From Thiobacillus denitrificans ATCC 25259 (GTDB lineage: Bacteria; Pseudomonadota; Gammaproteobacteria; Burkholderiales; Thiobacillaceae): DNA of 64,000 nt. Below the pieces are notes generated by a model that did no database searches, was not told where the DNA came from, and worked only from the letters and a program-made list of their open reading frames with translations. A program made the position numbers and the translations under genes. The stretch is from assembly GCF_000012745.1 (NCBI RefSeq), contig NC_007404.1:1178001-1242000 (forward strand), written 5' to 3'. Shown here piece after piece: positions 42,644 to 56,338 of this stretch (position 1 is the first letter of the stretch; each line of letters starts with the position of its first letter).

Positions 42644-44506
42644 ATGGCCCTGCTGCAGATTTCCGAACCTGGCATGTCGAGCGCGCCGCATCAGCATCGC
42701 CTCGCCGTCGGCATCGACCTCGGGACGACCAACACGCTCGTGGCGACGGTGCGCTCGGGCCTTGCCGTCGTGCTCGACGACGAGGCGGGGCGCTCGCTTC
42801 TGCCTTCGGTCGTGCGCTACCGTCCCGACGGTGCCATCGACGTCGGCTATCCCGCGCAGGCCGCGCAAAACGTCGATCCGCACAACACCATCGTTTCGGT
42901 GAAACGCTTCATGGGCCGCGGCATCGCCGACATCGACGACATCGCCAGTCTGCCGTATCGCTTCGTCGACGCGCCGGGCATGGTGCAGCTCAAGACCGCT
43001 GCCGGCGTGAAGAGCCCGGTCGAAATCTCGGCCGAGATCCTGAAACTGATGCGCGAGCGCGCCGAAGCGTCGATGGGCGGCGAACTGGTCGGCGCGGTGA
43101 TCACGGTGCCGGCCTATTTCGACGACGCTCAGCGCCAGGCGACCAAGGACGCCGCGCAACTCGCCGGCCTCAATGTACTGCGCCTGTTGAACGAACCCAC
43201 GGCGGCCGCGATCGCCTATGGCCTCGACAATGCGTCCGAAGGCGTCTACGCGGTATACGACCTCGGCGGCGGCACCTTCGATATTTCGATTCTCCGCCTC
43301 GCGCGCGGCGTTTTTGAGGTGCTCGCAACGAATGGCGACTCGGCGCTCGGTGGCGACGATTTCGACCAGCGCGTGTTCTGCTGGATGCTCGAGCAGGGCC
43401 GTTTTGCCCCGCTCTCCGCGAGCGACGCGCGCCTGCTGCTGACCAAGGCGCGCGACGCCAAGGAGGCCTTGACCGAACACAGCGAGGTCCGCGTCACCGC
43501 TGTGCTGTCGACCGGTGAAATGATGGACGCGACGCTGACGCAGCGCGATTTCAACGCCATGACCGCGAGTCTCGTAGCGAAGACGCTCGCGCCCACGCGC
43601 AAGGCGCTGCGCGACGCCGGCCTGGCGGCGGACGAGGTCAAGGGCGTCGTCATGGTCGGCGGCTCGACGCGCATGCCGTGCATCCGCCAGGCGGTCGCCG
43701 ATTTCTTCAAGCAGACGCCGCTCACCAACCTCGACCCCGACAAGGTCGTCGCGCTCGGCGCGGCGATGCAGGCCGACGTGCTGGCAGGCAACCGCGGCGG
43801 CGACGACTGGCTGCTGCTCGACGTGATCCCGCTGTCGCTGGGTCTGGAGACCATGGGTGGGCTGACCGAGAAGGTGATTCCGCGCAACACGACGATTCCG
43901 ACCGCGCGCGCCCAGGATTTCACGACCTTCAAGGATGGCCAGACGGCGATGAGCGTGCACGTGCTGCAGGGCGAGCGTGAACTCGCGGCGAACTGCCGCT
44001 CGCTGGCGCGGTTCGAGCTGCGCGGCATCCCGCCGATGGTCGCGGGCGCCGCGCGCATCCGCGTGACCTTCCAGGTCGACGCCGACGGTCTGCTCGCCGT
44101 GTCGGCGCGCGAACAGAGCACAGGCGTCGAGGCGAGCATCCAGGTCAAGCCTTCGTACGGGCTCGCCGATGAAGACATCACGCGCATGCTGAAGGACGCG
44201 TTCACGCACGCGAAGGACGACATGTACGCGCGTGCGCTCAACGAGCAGATCGTCGAAGCCCAGGGCCTGATTGCCGCGACCCGCGCCGCGCTCGCCGAAG
44301 ACGGCGCACTGCTGGACGATGCGGAGATGGCGGCGATCGAGGCGGGCATCGCCGGCCTTGAAAAATTGATGGCGGGTCCCGATCATCAGGCGATCAAGCG
44401 CGGCATCGAGGCGCTGAACGCCACGACGACCGGCTTCGCCCAGCGTCGCATGGACCGCAACGTGCGACGCGCGATGGCCGGCCAGAAGCTCGAAACCTTC
44501 GATTGA
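42644..44506 (+). CDS. hscA: Hsp70-class chaperone HscA
   Basis: The specialised Hsp70 acts on IscU by the LPPVK motif. The 620-residue protein has phosphate loops [14 protein letters not shown] (near 23-36) and [13 protein letters not shown], adenosine motif [17 protein letters not shown] (shown in part) and the substrate-binding domain. It lacks the EEVD-type tail of DnaK. hscB-hscA are spaced by 2 nt, and fdx follows after 64 bp. Confidence 0.97.
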
Positions 44507-44570
44507 CGCGGCGTCCCGCCGCAACCTTACCCGCGGTTCGACCGCACGAATAGCGCCCTACGGAAGAATC

Positions 44571-44909
44571 ATGCCCCAACTCATCGTACTGCCCCACGTC
44601 GAACTCTGCCCCGAAGGCATCGTGATCGAGGCCAAAAGCGGCGAAACGATCTGTGATACGCTGCTTGCGAACGGCGTCGAGATCGAGCACGCCTGCGAAA
44701 AATCGTGCGCCTGCACGACCTGCCACGTCGTCGTCCGCGAAGGTTTCAATTCCCTGGCGCCCTCGAGCGAGGACGAGGACGACCTGCTCGACAAGGCATG
44801 GGGACTCGAACCGCAGTCGCGGCTGTCTTGCCAGGCGCGCATCGCGAACGAAGATCTCGTAATCGAAATTCCGAAATACACCATCAACATGGTGAAAGAA
44901 GGGCATTGA
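44571..44909 (+). CDS. fdx: [2Fe-2S] ferredoxin of the ISC system
   Basis: This adrenodoxin-type ferredoxin (112 residues) donates electrons for cluster assembly. Ligands are Cys42, Cys48, Cys51 and Cys87, with a fifth Cys at 46, the same layout as E. coli Fdx. The acidic segment [12 protein letters not shown] (65-76) is the partner-binding helix. It lies 2 nt before iscX. Confidence 0.97.
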   Translation: MPQLIVLPHVELCPEGIVIEAKSGETICDTLLANGVEIEHACEKSCACTTCHVVVREGFNSLAPSSEDEDDLLDKAWGLEPQSRLSCQARIANEDLVIEIPKYTINMVKEGH

Positions 44910-44911
44910 AC

Positions 44912-45106
44912 ATGAAGTGGACTGACACGCTGGACATTGCGATCGAACTCGCCGAAGCCCACCCGGAAATCGACCCGCGCACGATCCGCTTCACCGATCT
45001 GCACACTTGGGTCATGGAACTCCCGGATTTCGACGACGACCCCAACCACTCGGGCGAGAAAATTCTCGAGGCGATCCAGATGGCGTGGATCGACGAGGTC
45101 AGCTGA
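44912..45106 (+). CDS. iscX: Fe-S assembly modulator IscX
   Basis: A small acidic 64-residue protein, MKWTDTLDIAIELAEAHPEI and so on, with the LHTWVMELPDFDDDPNHS core and end EAIQMAWIDEVS. IscX binds IscS and iron and modulates cluster assembly. It ends the isc operon, just before a bidirectional terminator. Confidence 0.95.
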   Translation: MKWTDTLDIAIELAEAHPEIDPRTIRFTDLHTWVMELPDFDDDPNHSGEKILEAIQMAWIDEVS

Positions 45107-45138
45107 GCGTTCGGCCGATCGACACGGTGAACAGAAAT

Positions 45139-45166
45139 GAAAAACGGGGCGCGGGCCCCGTTTTTC
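45139..45166. terminator. Bidirectional intrinsic terminator between iscX and the outer-membrane protein gene
   Basis: GAAAAACGGGG (45139-45149) pairs perfectly with CCCCGTTTTTC (45156-45166). It has an A-run on one side and a T-run on the other, so it can stop transcription from both the convergent isc operon and the minus-strand gene. Confidence 0.9.
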
Positions 45167-45182
45167 ATTTGCCGAACGCGTT

Positions 45183-45755
45183 TCAGAATTTGAAGACGAC
45201 GCCAGCGGTAAGGAGATCGATATCGGCTTCGCCCGTGCTGTCCGGGTCGCCGACTTCGAAGTAGCGTTCCCATTCGACGCGCAGGCCGACCGATTTGGTG
45301 AGGTTGTATTGCGCGCCGAGACCCAGCGACCACGAGACGTCGGTGTCGCCCTCGTTGCCCCGCGCGCCTGCAACCGCGCCCTCGACTTCGGTATTCAGGA
45401 TGTTCATGCCGCCGCGGCCGAGCAGCGTGAACTTCGGGCCGAGCGCGTAGGAACCGACGAGCTGCAGGATCATGCCGTGGGTGCCGCGGGTGCCGGTCGG
45501 CGCGCTGTACTCGACTTCGCCGAGTTCGACATAGCCGACTTCCATCGAGATGAATTCGTTGACTTCGAGACCGCCGTAGATTTTCCAGGCGGTATCGGCG
45601 TCGTCGCAGGTACCCGTGATGCAGGAATCGGTCGTCGATTCGCCGGCACTCGCGCCGACGTACGGGGCGAGCGTGAAATCGAAGAAACCGGCGGTTGCCG
45701 GCGCCGACATGGCCATGGCCGATGCCAGCGCAGCGGAGACAAGCAGCTTGCGCAT
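45183..45755 (-). CDS. Outer-membrane beta-barrel protein of unknown function
   Basis: A 190-residue precursor with a Sec signal MRKLLVSAALASAMAMSAPA cut near ATA-GFF. The mature protein has alternating strands separated by short turns (IYGGLEVNEFISMEVGYVEL, LGLGAQYNLTKSVGLRVEWE) and a C-terminal aromatic (VVFKF), the BAM recognition signal. It looks like an eight-strand OmpA-like/OmpW-like barrel. A C-x4-C pair (CITGTC) in the first outer loop may form a disulfide. ATG 45755, with GGAGGAG upstream, is better than the longer frame from 45827. It is convergent with iscX and divergent from treS. Confidence 0.82.
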   Translation of the reverse strand: MRKLLVSAALASAMAMSAPATAGFFDFTLAPYVGASAGESTTDSCITGTCDDADTAWKIYGGLEVNEFISMEVGYVELGEVEYSAPTGTRGTHGMILQLVGSYALGPKFTLLGRGGMNILNTEVEGAVAGARGNEGDTDVSWSLGLGAQYNLTKSVGLRVEWERYFEVGDPDSTGEADIDLLTAGVVFKF

Positions 45756-45991
45756 AGTGACACTCCTCCAAAAATTATTGTGATGTTGAAAACGCGCTTG
45801 CTCCCGCACCGCGGACGGCGCAGGCAAGCCCTCGGCAGATTACGGGATTTCGCCCGTTTCCGGTAGCGGAGCGTCTTATCTTACGGCCGCGCTGCGCCGC
45901 TTCCGACTGCGCGAAGAGCCAGTTTTGTCTATCTTGAGAACGGGTGCGCGCTTGCACCGGCCCCCGCTTTCCCGTCTGCCGCAGGAACCGA
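45756..45991. other. Divergent intergenic region between the barrel gene and treS
   Basis: This 236-bp gap holds the Shine-Dalgarno of the minus-strand gene (GGAGGAG, complement of 45762-45769) and presumably both promoters. No convincing -35/-10 pair, operator or RNA was recognised. A short frame reading across 45756-45827 is the spurious extension of the barrel gene. Confidence 0.6.
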
Positions 45992-49279
<3,288 letters not shown>

Positions 49280-49293
49280 TCGAAGGAGACATT

Positions 49294-51096
49294 TTGGCGA
49301 ACGCTCGACACCACGAAATGCCGTTCGGCACCCGGATCACGCCCGAGGGCGTGCGATTTCGCCTGTGGGCGCCGGGATGCGAGCGGGTGATGCTGCACAT
49401 CGAGGAGGGGGCGGCAGTGGGGCGGATGATGATGCCGAGCGGCGACGGCTGGTTCGAGCTCCTAGTCGATGGGGCAGGTGCGGGAACGCCTTATCGCTTC
49501 GAGGTGAACGACGGCCTGCGCGTCCCCGACCCGGCCTCGCGTTTCAATCCCGACGACGTGCACGGAGCGAGCGTCGTCGTCGACCCGACCGCCTTCGCCT
49601 GGCGTGACACGGCGTGGAAGGGGCGGCCCTGGGAAGAAGCAGTCGTGTACGAACTGCACGTCGGGACCTTCTCGCCGTCTGGCACCTTCGCCGGCGTGAT
49701 CGAGCGGCTCGACTACCTCGTCGACCTCGGTGTCACGGCGATCGAGCTGATGCCGGTCGCGGACTTTCCGGGTGTGCACAACTGGGGTTACGACGGCGTC
49801 CTGCTGTTTGCGCCGGACAGCCGCTACGGCACGCCCGACGACCTCAAGGCGCTCGTCCAGTCCGCGCACGACAAGGGGCTGATGGTGTTGCTCGACGTCG
49901 TCTACAACCATTTCGGCCCCGAGGGGAATTACCTGCATGTGTACGCGCGCAAGTTCTTCAGCGAGCGCCACCACACGCTGTGGGGCGCCGCGATCAACTT
50001 CGACGGCTCCGGCAGCCGTACCGTGCGTGATTTCTTCATCCACAACGCGCTCTACTGGCTGCAGGAATACCACTTCGACGGCCTGCGCCTCGACGCGGTG
50101 CACGCGATCATCGACGATTCGGCGCGCCACATCCTCACCGAGCTTGCCGAGCGCGTGCACGCAGAGATCGGCAGCGAGCGTGCCGTGCATCTGATCCTCG
50201 AGAACGATGCCAACGAAGCGCACCACCTTGGACAAGGTGGCTACACGGCGCAATGGAACGACGACATCCATCACGCGCTGCACGTGCTCGCGACCGGGGA
50301 AGCCGACGGCTATTACGGCGACTACGCCGATGCGCCGCTCGTCCACCTCGGCCGCTGCCTGACCGAGGGCTTCGCCTACCAGGGCCAGGCGTCGGCCTAC
50401 CACGAGGGCGAATCGCGGGGCGAGCCGAGCGGCCATCTCCCGCTGCAGGCTTTCGTCGCCTTCGTGCAAAACCACGATCAGGTGGGGAACCGCGCCTTCG
50501 GCGAGCGCCTGACGCAACTCGCTCCGGAATCCGCGCTGCGCGCGGTCGCCGCCGTCCTGCTGCTCGCGCCGTCGGTGCCCATGCTGTTCATGGGCGAGGA
50601 GTTCGGCGCGCGGACGCCGTTCCAGTTCTTCTGCGACTTCGGCGGCGAACTGCGGGACGCGGTGACGCAGGGACGGCGGCGGGAGTTCCGCAAGTTCGCG
50701 CGCTTTGCCGACCCCGCCGCGCAAGCCGCGATACCCGACCCGAACCGGCCCGAGACGTTTCTCGCGTCGCGGCTCGACTGGTCGGAGGCGGGCGCCGGCG
50801 CGCTCGACCAATACCGCGGCCTGCTGAAGCTGAGGCGTGAAACGATCGTCCCGCGCCTGCGCCTGATCGAGCCCGGCTCGGCCGCATTCGAGGTCGTCGC
50901 GGGCGTCCTGCGCGTGCGCTGGGGCTTGCACGACGGCGCCTCCCTGCAACTCACGGCCCATCTGTCGCAAGAGCCGCTCGGCGAGGTCGCGCTCGAAGGC
51001 GAGGTCATTTTCGCCACCTCCGATGCGGCGGCGGCCGGCGTTCTCGGTCCCTGGTCGGTCGTATGGACGCTCGCGGCCGCGGAGACCCAGGCATGA
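49294..51096 (+). CDS. treZ: Malto-oligosyltrehalose trehalohydrolase
   Basis: TreZ releases trehalose from maltooligosyl-trehalose. The 600-residue GH13 protein has an N-terminal CBM48-like domain (VRFRLWAPGCERVMLHIEEG) and a catalytic barrel with PVADFPGVHNWGYDGVLLFAP, nucleophile region GLRLDAVHAIID, acid/base ILENDANE and VQNHDQVGNRAFGERL. The start is TTG 49294, with AAGGAG (49283-49288) 5 nt upstream, rather than TTG 49276, which lies before the ribosome-binding site. Its stop overlaps the next gene by 4 nt. Confidence 0.95.
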   Translation: MANARHHEMPFGTRITPEGVRFRLWAPGCERVMLHIEEGAAVGRMMMPSGDGWFELLVDGAGAGTPYRFEVNDGLRVPDPASRFNPDDVHGASVVVDPTAFAWRDTAWKGRPWEEAVVYELHVGTFSPSGTFAGVIERLDYLVDLGVTAIELMPVADFPGVHNWGYDGVLLFAPDSRYGTPDDLKALVQSAHDKGLMVLLDVVYNHFGPEGNYLHVYARKFFSERHHTLWGAAINFDGSGSRTVRDFFIHNALYWLQEYHFDGLRLDAVHAIIDDSARHILTELAERVHAEIGSERAVHLILENDANEAHHLGQGGYTAQWNDDIHHALHVLATGEADGYYGDYADAPLVHLGRCLTEGFAYQGQASAYHEGESRGEPSGHLPLQAFVAFVQNHDQVGNRAFGERLTQLAPESALRAVAAVLLLAPSVPMLFMGEEFGARTPFQFFCDFGGELRDAVTQGRRREFRKFARFADPAAQAAIPDPNRPETFLASRLDWSEAGAGALDQYRGLLKLRRETIVPRLRLIEPGSAAFEVVAGVLRVRWGLHDGASLQLTAHLSQEPLGEVALEGEVIFATSDAAAAGVLGPWSVVWTLAAAETQA

Positions 51097-54000
51097 GCAC
51101 GCTGCTCGATCAGGCCTGCGAACGCTGCGGGATACTGCCGGAGTACTACGACATATGGGGTGGGGCGCATCCGACCAGCGAGGCGGCGAAGCGCGCCTTG
51201 CTCGAGGCGATGGGTGTCCCCGCGGCGAGCGACGCGGATCTCGCGCGCTCGCTCGACGAACTCGAGCGGCGCGAGTGGTCGCGCGCGCTGCCGCCCGTGG
51301 TCGTCGTTCGCGAGCCTGAACGCCCGTATCGCGTGCCGCTCGTCGTCGCGGAGGCGGACTTGGGAGCCGGCAGGCGCTGGAAGCTGCGCCAGGAGTCGGG
51401 GGGCGAGATCGCTGGCGAGTTTTCCCCGGCCGCACTCGAAGAGGTGGCGCGTGTCACGTTCGATGGCGTCGCCTACACGCGGCGGACGCTCGTACTCGCG
51501 ATCGAACCCGGCCTGGGATATCACCGCTTCGTGGTCGAGCGCGCGGATGGGGGCGGCGAGGCCTGCGAGATGTCATTCATCGTCGCGCCGCCGGCCTGTT
51601 ACCAGCCGCCGGCGATTCACGGCGACGGGCGCGCCTGGGGCATCGCCGCGCAGCTCTATGGCGTGCGATCCGAACGCAACTGGGGCATCGGCGACTTCGG
51701 CGACCTGCGGCACATGCTCGAATTCTGCGCAGACAGCGGTGCGGGCTCGGTGCTGCTCAATCCGTTGCATGCGATGTTTCCGGACGCGCCCGAGCACGCG
51801 AGCCCCTACAGTCCGTCCAATCGCGCGTATTTCAACACGCTGTATCTCGACGTCGAGGAGATCACCGATTTCGGCGAGTGCGAGGCGGTGCGCGCGGTCG
51901 TCCACGCGCCGCATTTTCAGGCGCGGCTGCGTGCCCTGCGCGCTGCCGATCAAGTCGACTACCGCGGCGTCGCCGACGCCAAGGCCGAGGTGCTGCGCGA
52001 GCTCTACGCGCATTTCCGCGCCGAGCACCTGGCGCGCGAGAGTGCGCGAGGGCGGGAATTCCGGGCGTTCCAGGCGGCCCACGGCAACAGCCTGCGCAGT
52101 CAGGCCCTGTTCGAGGCGCTGCAGACCCATTTCCGCAACGAGGATGGCGCAGTCTGGGGCTGGCCGGTGTGGCCGGAGGCCTACCGCACGCGCGAAGCGC
52201 CCGAGGTCTCCGCGTTCGGCGAGGCCAACCTCGAGCAGGTCGAGTATTTCGAATACCTGCAATGGCAGGCGTCGCTGCAGTTGCGGGCTGCCGGTACGCG
52301 GTCGTGGGAGCTCGGGCTCGGCGTCGGCGTGATGCTCGACCTCGCGATCGGCGTCGCCGAGGGCGGGGCGGCCACCTGGATGTGCCGCGACCTCTACGCG
52401 TTCGGCGCGAGCGCGGGCGCGCCGCCCGATGAATTCAACCGGCTGGGGCAGGACTGGGGCCTGCCGCCGTGGATTCCGCACCGGCTCAAGGCGCGCGCCT
52501 ACGAGCCTTTCATCGAACTGATCCGCGCCAACATGCGCGATTCAGGCGCGCTGCGGCTCGACCACGTGATGGGGCTCTTCCGCCTGTTCTGGGTGGCGCG
52601 CGGGCTGCCGATCAGCCAAGGCGCCTACGTCGCCTATCCGTTTCGCGACCTGCTCGGCATCCTCGCGCTCGAGAGTCAGCGCAACCGCTGTCTCGTCGTC
52701 GGCGAGGACCTCGGCACCGTGCCGGAGGAAGTGCGGGCCGTGCTGCAGCCGATGGAAGTCCTCTCGACCCGGCTGCTCTATTTCGAGCGCCAGGAAAACG
52801 GCCGGCTCGCGCCGCCCGGTTCCTATCCGGCGAACGCGGTCGCCGCGGTTACGACCCACGACCTGCCGACGCTTGCCGGCTACTGGCGCGGACTCGATAT
52901 CGACCTGCGCGAACAGCTGCGTCTCTTTCCCGACGCCGAGGTGCGCAACCAGCAGGTCATCGCGCGTTCGGAAGATCGCGCCCAGCTGCTCGTCGCGCTC
53001 GAAGGCGAGCAGGTGTTGCCGCCCGGCGGCGTCCAGCCGGTGGCCTTTCCCGAGTTGACGACCGAACTCGCGGTCGCGGTCTACACCTACCTCGGGCGCG
53101 CGCCGTCGAAGCTGCTGCTGCTGCAACTCGAAGACGGCTTCGGGGTGCACGAGCAGCCCAACCTGCCTGGCACCGTGTCGCCGACTTATCCGTGCTGGCG
53201 ACTCAAGATTCCCATCAACCTCGAGGAGTGGCGCAGCAGCGAACCCTTGCAGGGCATCATGCAGGCGCTGCGCCAGGAGCGGCCGGTGACCCAGGTCGCG
53301 GGGCCGGCCGGGGCCGGGATGGAGGAGGGCGTACGTCTGTGGATCCCGCGGGCGACCTATCGGCTGCAGCTGAATCGCGATTTCAAGCTGCCGCAGGCAA
53401 TGGCGCTGCTGCCGTATCTCGACGCGCTCGGCATCAGCCACTGTTACCTCTCGCCGATCCTCAAGGCGCGGCCCGGCAGCCGCCACGGCTACGACATCAC
53501 CGACCACAGCAGCCTGAACCCCGAGATCGCGAGCGCCGAGGACTTCGAGCAGTTCGTCGCCGAAATCAAGCGCCGCGGCATGGGGCAGATCATGGATCTG
53601 GTGCCTAACCACATGGGCATCAACGGCGCGGACAACGCGTGGTGGCTCGACGTGCTGGAGAACGGGCCGGCCTCGCGCTACGCCACCTACTTCGACATCG
53701 ACTGGTATTCGAACACGGCCGACATGTCGGGGCGCGTCCTGCTGCCCGTGCTCGGCGAGCATTACGGCGCGGTACTCGACAAGGGCGAACTCAAGCTCGT
53801 GTTCGACCCCGAGGACGGCGCGTTCAGCGTCTTCTACTACGAGCATCGCTTTCCGGTCGACCCACGCGAATACCCGCGCATTCTCGGACACGGGCTCGAG
53901 CGGCTGCAGGCGCGGCTCGGCGCGGAGGACATCGTGCTGCTCGAGTTCCAGGCGCTGGTCACGACCTTCGGCCACCTGCCGGCGCGCGACCGCGTCACGC

Positions 54001-56240
54001 CCGAAGCCGTCGCCGAGCGCAGCCGCGACAAGGAAGTGCACAAGCATCGCCTGGCCGCGCTCTATGCCGGCAGTGCCGACGTCGCGCGCTTCATCGACGA
54101 GAATCTCGCGGAATTCAACGGCATCGGGCAGGCCGGCGCGAACTTCGACCTGCTGCACGAACTGCTGCAGAGCCAGGCCTACCGCCTCGCGTTCTGGCGC
54201 GTCGCCGCAGACGAGATCAACTACCGCCGCTTCTTCGACATCAACGATCTGGCGGCACTGCGCATGGACAACCCCGAGGTGTTCGAGGCGACGCATCGCC
54301 TGCTGCACGAGCTGCTCGGGCGCGGCTACATCAACGGCCTGCGTATCGACCACCCGGACGGCCTCTACGCGCCAAAGGCCTACTTCGAACGCCTGCAGGC
54401 CATGGCCGCGACGCTGATGCCGAAAGTCGGCAACGGCCATGCCGAGAGCACGCCGCGCCCGCTTTACCTCATCGTCGAGAAGATTCTCGCGGTGCACGAG
54501 CACCTTCCGGAATCGTGGGCGGTTCACGGCACGACGGGCTACGACTTTGCGGCGGCATGCACCGGGCTCTTTGTCGACGCCAGTGCCGCGGACGCGTTCA
54601 CGCGCACCTACCAGGGCTTCATTCGCGCACGCCCCGCTTACGAAGAAATGGTCCGCGCGAACAAGCATCTGATCATGCAGACCTCGCTCGCGGGCGAGCT
54701 GCAGGTGCTCGCGACCCAGCTCACGCGGCTGGCGAAGGAGGACCGCTGCACCTGCGATTTCACGCTCAACAGCCTGCGCAGCGCGATCGCCGAGATCGTC
54801 GCGAGTTTCCCCGTTTACCGGACCTACGTCACGCCGGGCGAGACGTCGGCCGACGATGTGCGCTACGTCGATTGGGCAGTCGGCGTCGCCAAGAAACGCA
54901 GCCGCGCCGATCCGAGCATTTTCGATTTCGTGCGCGACGCGATGCTCGGGCGCCTCGGCCGGGTCGATCGCGACGACTACCGCGAGGCGGTCGCCGCGTT
55001 CGCGATGAAGTTCCAGCAATACAGCAGCCCGGTGACGGCCAAGGCGGTCGAGGATACGACCTTCTATCAGTACAACCGGCTCGTGGCGCTCAACGAGGTC
55101 GGCGCCGAGCCACAGCGCTTCGGCGTCTCGCTCGCGGCCTTCCATCGCGAGAACCAGGAACGATCCCGGCGCTGGCCGCATGCGATGCTCGCGAGTTCGA
55201 CGCACGATACCAAGCGCTCGGAAGACGTGCGGGCGCGGCTGTGCGTGCTGTCGGAAGTCCCCGAACTGTGGCATCAGGCCTTGTCGCGCTGGAGCAACCT
55301 CAACCGCAGCAAACGGCGCCGGCTCGGCGAATCGCGCGTGCCGAGCCGCAACGACGAATACCTGCTATACCAGACCCTGCTCGGCATCTGGCCGTTCGAT
55401 GCGCCCGACGCCGACACGCTCGCCAGCCTGGCGGCGCGCCTGCGGACCTACATGCTGAAGGCCGTGCGCGAGGGCAAGACCCACAGCTCGTGGATCAGCC
55501 CCGACACGGCGTACGAAGACGCGGTCGGCGACTTCGTCAGCGCGCTGCTGTCGGCGGACGCAGGCAACCTGTTCCTGCGCGACTTCGCGCCCTTCCAGGC
55601 CGGCGTCGCGCGTGCCGGCGCGTTCAACAGCCTGTCGCAACTGCTGCTCAAGCTCGCCTCGCCGGGCGTGCCCGACGTTTATCAGGGGTGCGAGATGTGG
55701 GATTTCAGTCTGGTCGACCCCGACAACCGGCGACCGGTCGACTACGCACGGCGCCAGCGTGCGCTGCAGGCGGTCAGGACGATGCACGCGGAACAGGGCG
55801 CGGCCGCCTGCACGGAAGCCTTGCTCGCGCGCCTGCAGGACGGCGAGATCAAGCTTTATCTCGTCTGGCGGCTGCTCGCATTTCGGCGTGCGTACGAAGC
55901 CCTGTTCCGCGAGGGCGACTATGTCCCGCTCAAGGTCCACGGTGCGCGCGCCGAGCAGATTTGTGCCTTCTCCCGTCAGGCGGGAGGCGACGCGCTGGTG
56001 CTCGTGGTTCCGCGGCTCATCGCACGCCTGGTGTGGGAGAGCGACGCGCTGCTGGTCGGTGAAGCGGTGTGGGGAGACACCTGGATCGAACTGCCGCCGG
56101 AGCGGGTGCGTCCGGGTTGGGTCGACGTGCTGACCGAACGCGGCGTCGATACGCGTGGCTTCGGTGATTCGACCGGATTGTCGGTCGCGGAGACGCTGGC
56201 GACAGTTCCGTTTGCCGTCCTGCACGCCGCGCCTGCCTAG
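51093..56240 (+). CDS. Fused 4-alpha-glucanotransferase and malto-oligosyltrehalose synthase (MalQ-TreY)
   Basis: One 1715-residue frame encodes two complete enzymes. Residues about 1-735 are MalQ (GH77): nucleophile Asp about 489 (LRLDHVMGLFRLFWV), acid/base Glu about 537 (VVGEDLGTVP) and Asp about 589 (THDLPTLAGYW). After a linker (QVAGPAGAGMEEG), TreY (GH13) begins near 747 with IPRATYRLQLNRDF and shows LVPNHMGI, Asp about 1084 (LRIDHPDGL), Glu about 1128 (LIVEKIL) and SSTHDTKRSEDVRARL. MalQ rearranges short maltodextrins; TreY turns the reducing-end linkage into trehalose, which TreZ then releases. It overlaps treZ by 4 nt. Confidence 0.95.
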   Translation: MSTLLDQACERCGILPEYYDIWGGAHPTSEAAKRALLEAMGVPAASDADLARSLDELERREWSRALPPVVVVREPERPYRVPLVVAEADLGAGRRWKLRQESGGEIAGEFSPAALEEVARVTFDGVAYTRRTLVLAIEPGLGYHRFVVERADGGGEACEMSFIVAPPACYQPPAIHGDGRAWGIAAQLYGVRSERNWGIGDFGDLRHMLEFCADSGAGSVLLNPLHAMFPDAPEHASPYSPSNRAYFNTLYLDVEEITDFGECEAVRAVVHAPHFQARLRALRAADQVDYRGVADAKAEVLRELYAHFRAEHLARESARGREFRAFQAAHGNSLRSQALFEALQTHFRNEDGAVWGWPVWPEAYRTREAPEVSAFGEANLEQVEYFEYLQWQASLQLRAAGTRSWELGLGVGVMLDLAIGVAEGGAATWMCRDLYAFGASAGAPPDEFNRLGQDWGLPPWIPHRLKARAYEPFIELIRANMRDSGALRLDHVMGLFRLFWVARGLPISQGAYVAYPFRDLLGILALESQRNRCLVVGEDLGTVPEEVRAVLQPMEVLSTRLLYFERQENGRLAPPGSYPANAVAAVTTHDLPTLAGYWRGLDIDLREQLRLFPDAEVRNQQVIARSEDRAQLLVALEGEQVLPPGGVQPVAFPELTTELAVAVYTYLGRAPSKLLLLQLEDGFGVHEQPNLPGTVSPTYPCWRLKIPINLEEWRSSEPLQGIMQALRQERPVTQVAGPAGAGMEEGVRLWIPRATYRLQLNRDFKLPQAMALLPYLDALGISHCYLSPILKARPGSRHGYDITDHSSLNPEIASAEDFEQFVAEIKRRGMGQIMDLVPNHMGINGADNAWWLDVLENGPASRYATYFDIDWYSNTADMSGRVLLPVLGEHYGAVLDKGELKLVFDPEDGAFSVFYYEHRFPVDPREYPRILGHGLERLQARLGAEDIVLLEFQALVTTFGHLPARDRVTPEAVAERSRDKEVHKHRLAALYAGSADVARFIDENLAEFNGIGQAGANFDLLHELLQSQAYRLAFWRVAADEINYRRFFDINDLAALRMDNPEVFEATHRLLHELLGRGYINGLRIDHPDGLYAPKAYFERLQAMAATLMPKVGNGHAESTPRPLYLIVEKILAVHEHLPESWAVHGTTGYDFAAACTGLFVDASAADAFTRTYQGFIRARPAYEEMVRANKHLIMQTSLAGELQVLATQLTRLAKEDRCTCDFTLNSLRSAIAEIVASFPVYRTYVTPGETSADDVRYVDWAVGVAKKRSRADPSIFDFVRDAMLGRLGRVDRDDYREAVAAFAMKFQQYSSPVTAKAVEDTTFYQYNRLVALNEVGAEPQRFGVSLAAFHRENQERSRRWPHAMLASSTHDTKRSEDVRARLCVLSEVPELWHQALSRWSNLNRSKRRRLGESRVPSRNDEYLLYQTLLGIWPFDAPDADTLASLAARLRTYMLKAVREGKTHSSWISPDTAYEDAVGDFVSALLSADAGNLFLRDFAPFQAGVARAGAFNSLSQLLLKLASPGVPDVYQGCEMWDFSLVDPDNRRPVDYARRQRALQAVRTMHAEQGAAACTEALLARLQDGEIKLYLVWRLLAFRRAYEALFREGDYVPLKVHGARAEQICAFSRQAGGDALVLVVPRLIARLVWESDALLVGEAVWGDTWIELPPERVRPGWVDVLTERGVDTRGFGDSTGLSVAETLATVPFAVLHAAPA

Positions 56241-56338
56241 AGGACTCGCTGCGGCCGGCGATTACCGCGCTGAACCGGCGCATTTGCGCCACGTCTACTA
56301 TAAATAGGACCGGACACACCGGTAAGCAAAGGCGATGA
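56241..56338. promoter_or_regulatory. Possible glgC promoter region
   Basis: The 98-bp gap has an A/T-rich TATAAAT (56299-56305), the best -10 candidate, without a good -35. A small dyad ACCGG-ACACA-CCGGT (56309-56323) lies between it and the glgC ATG. It could be the operator or 5' hairpin of glgC. Confidence 0.35.

Noticed and set aside
52542..55274. A 910-codon minus-strand open frame opposite the malQ-treY fusion
   Set aside because: Same reason: an antisense shadow with no family features.
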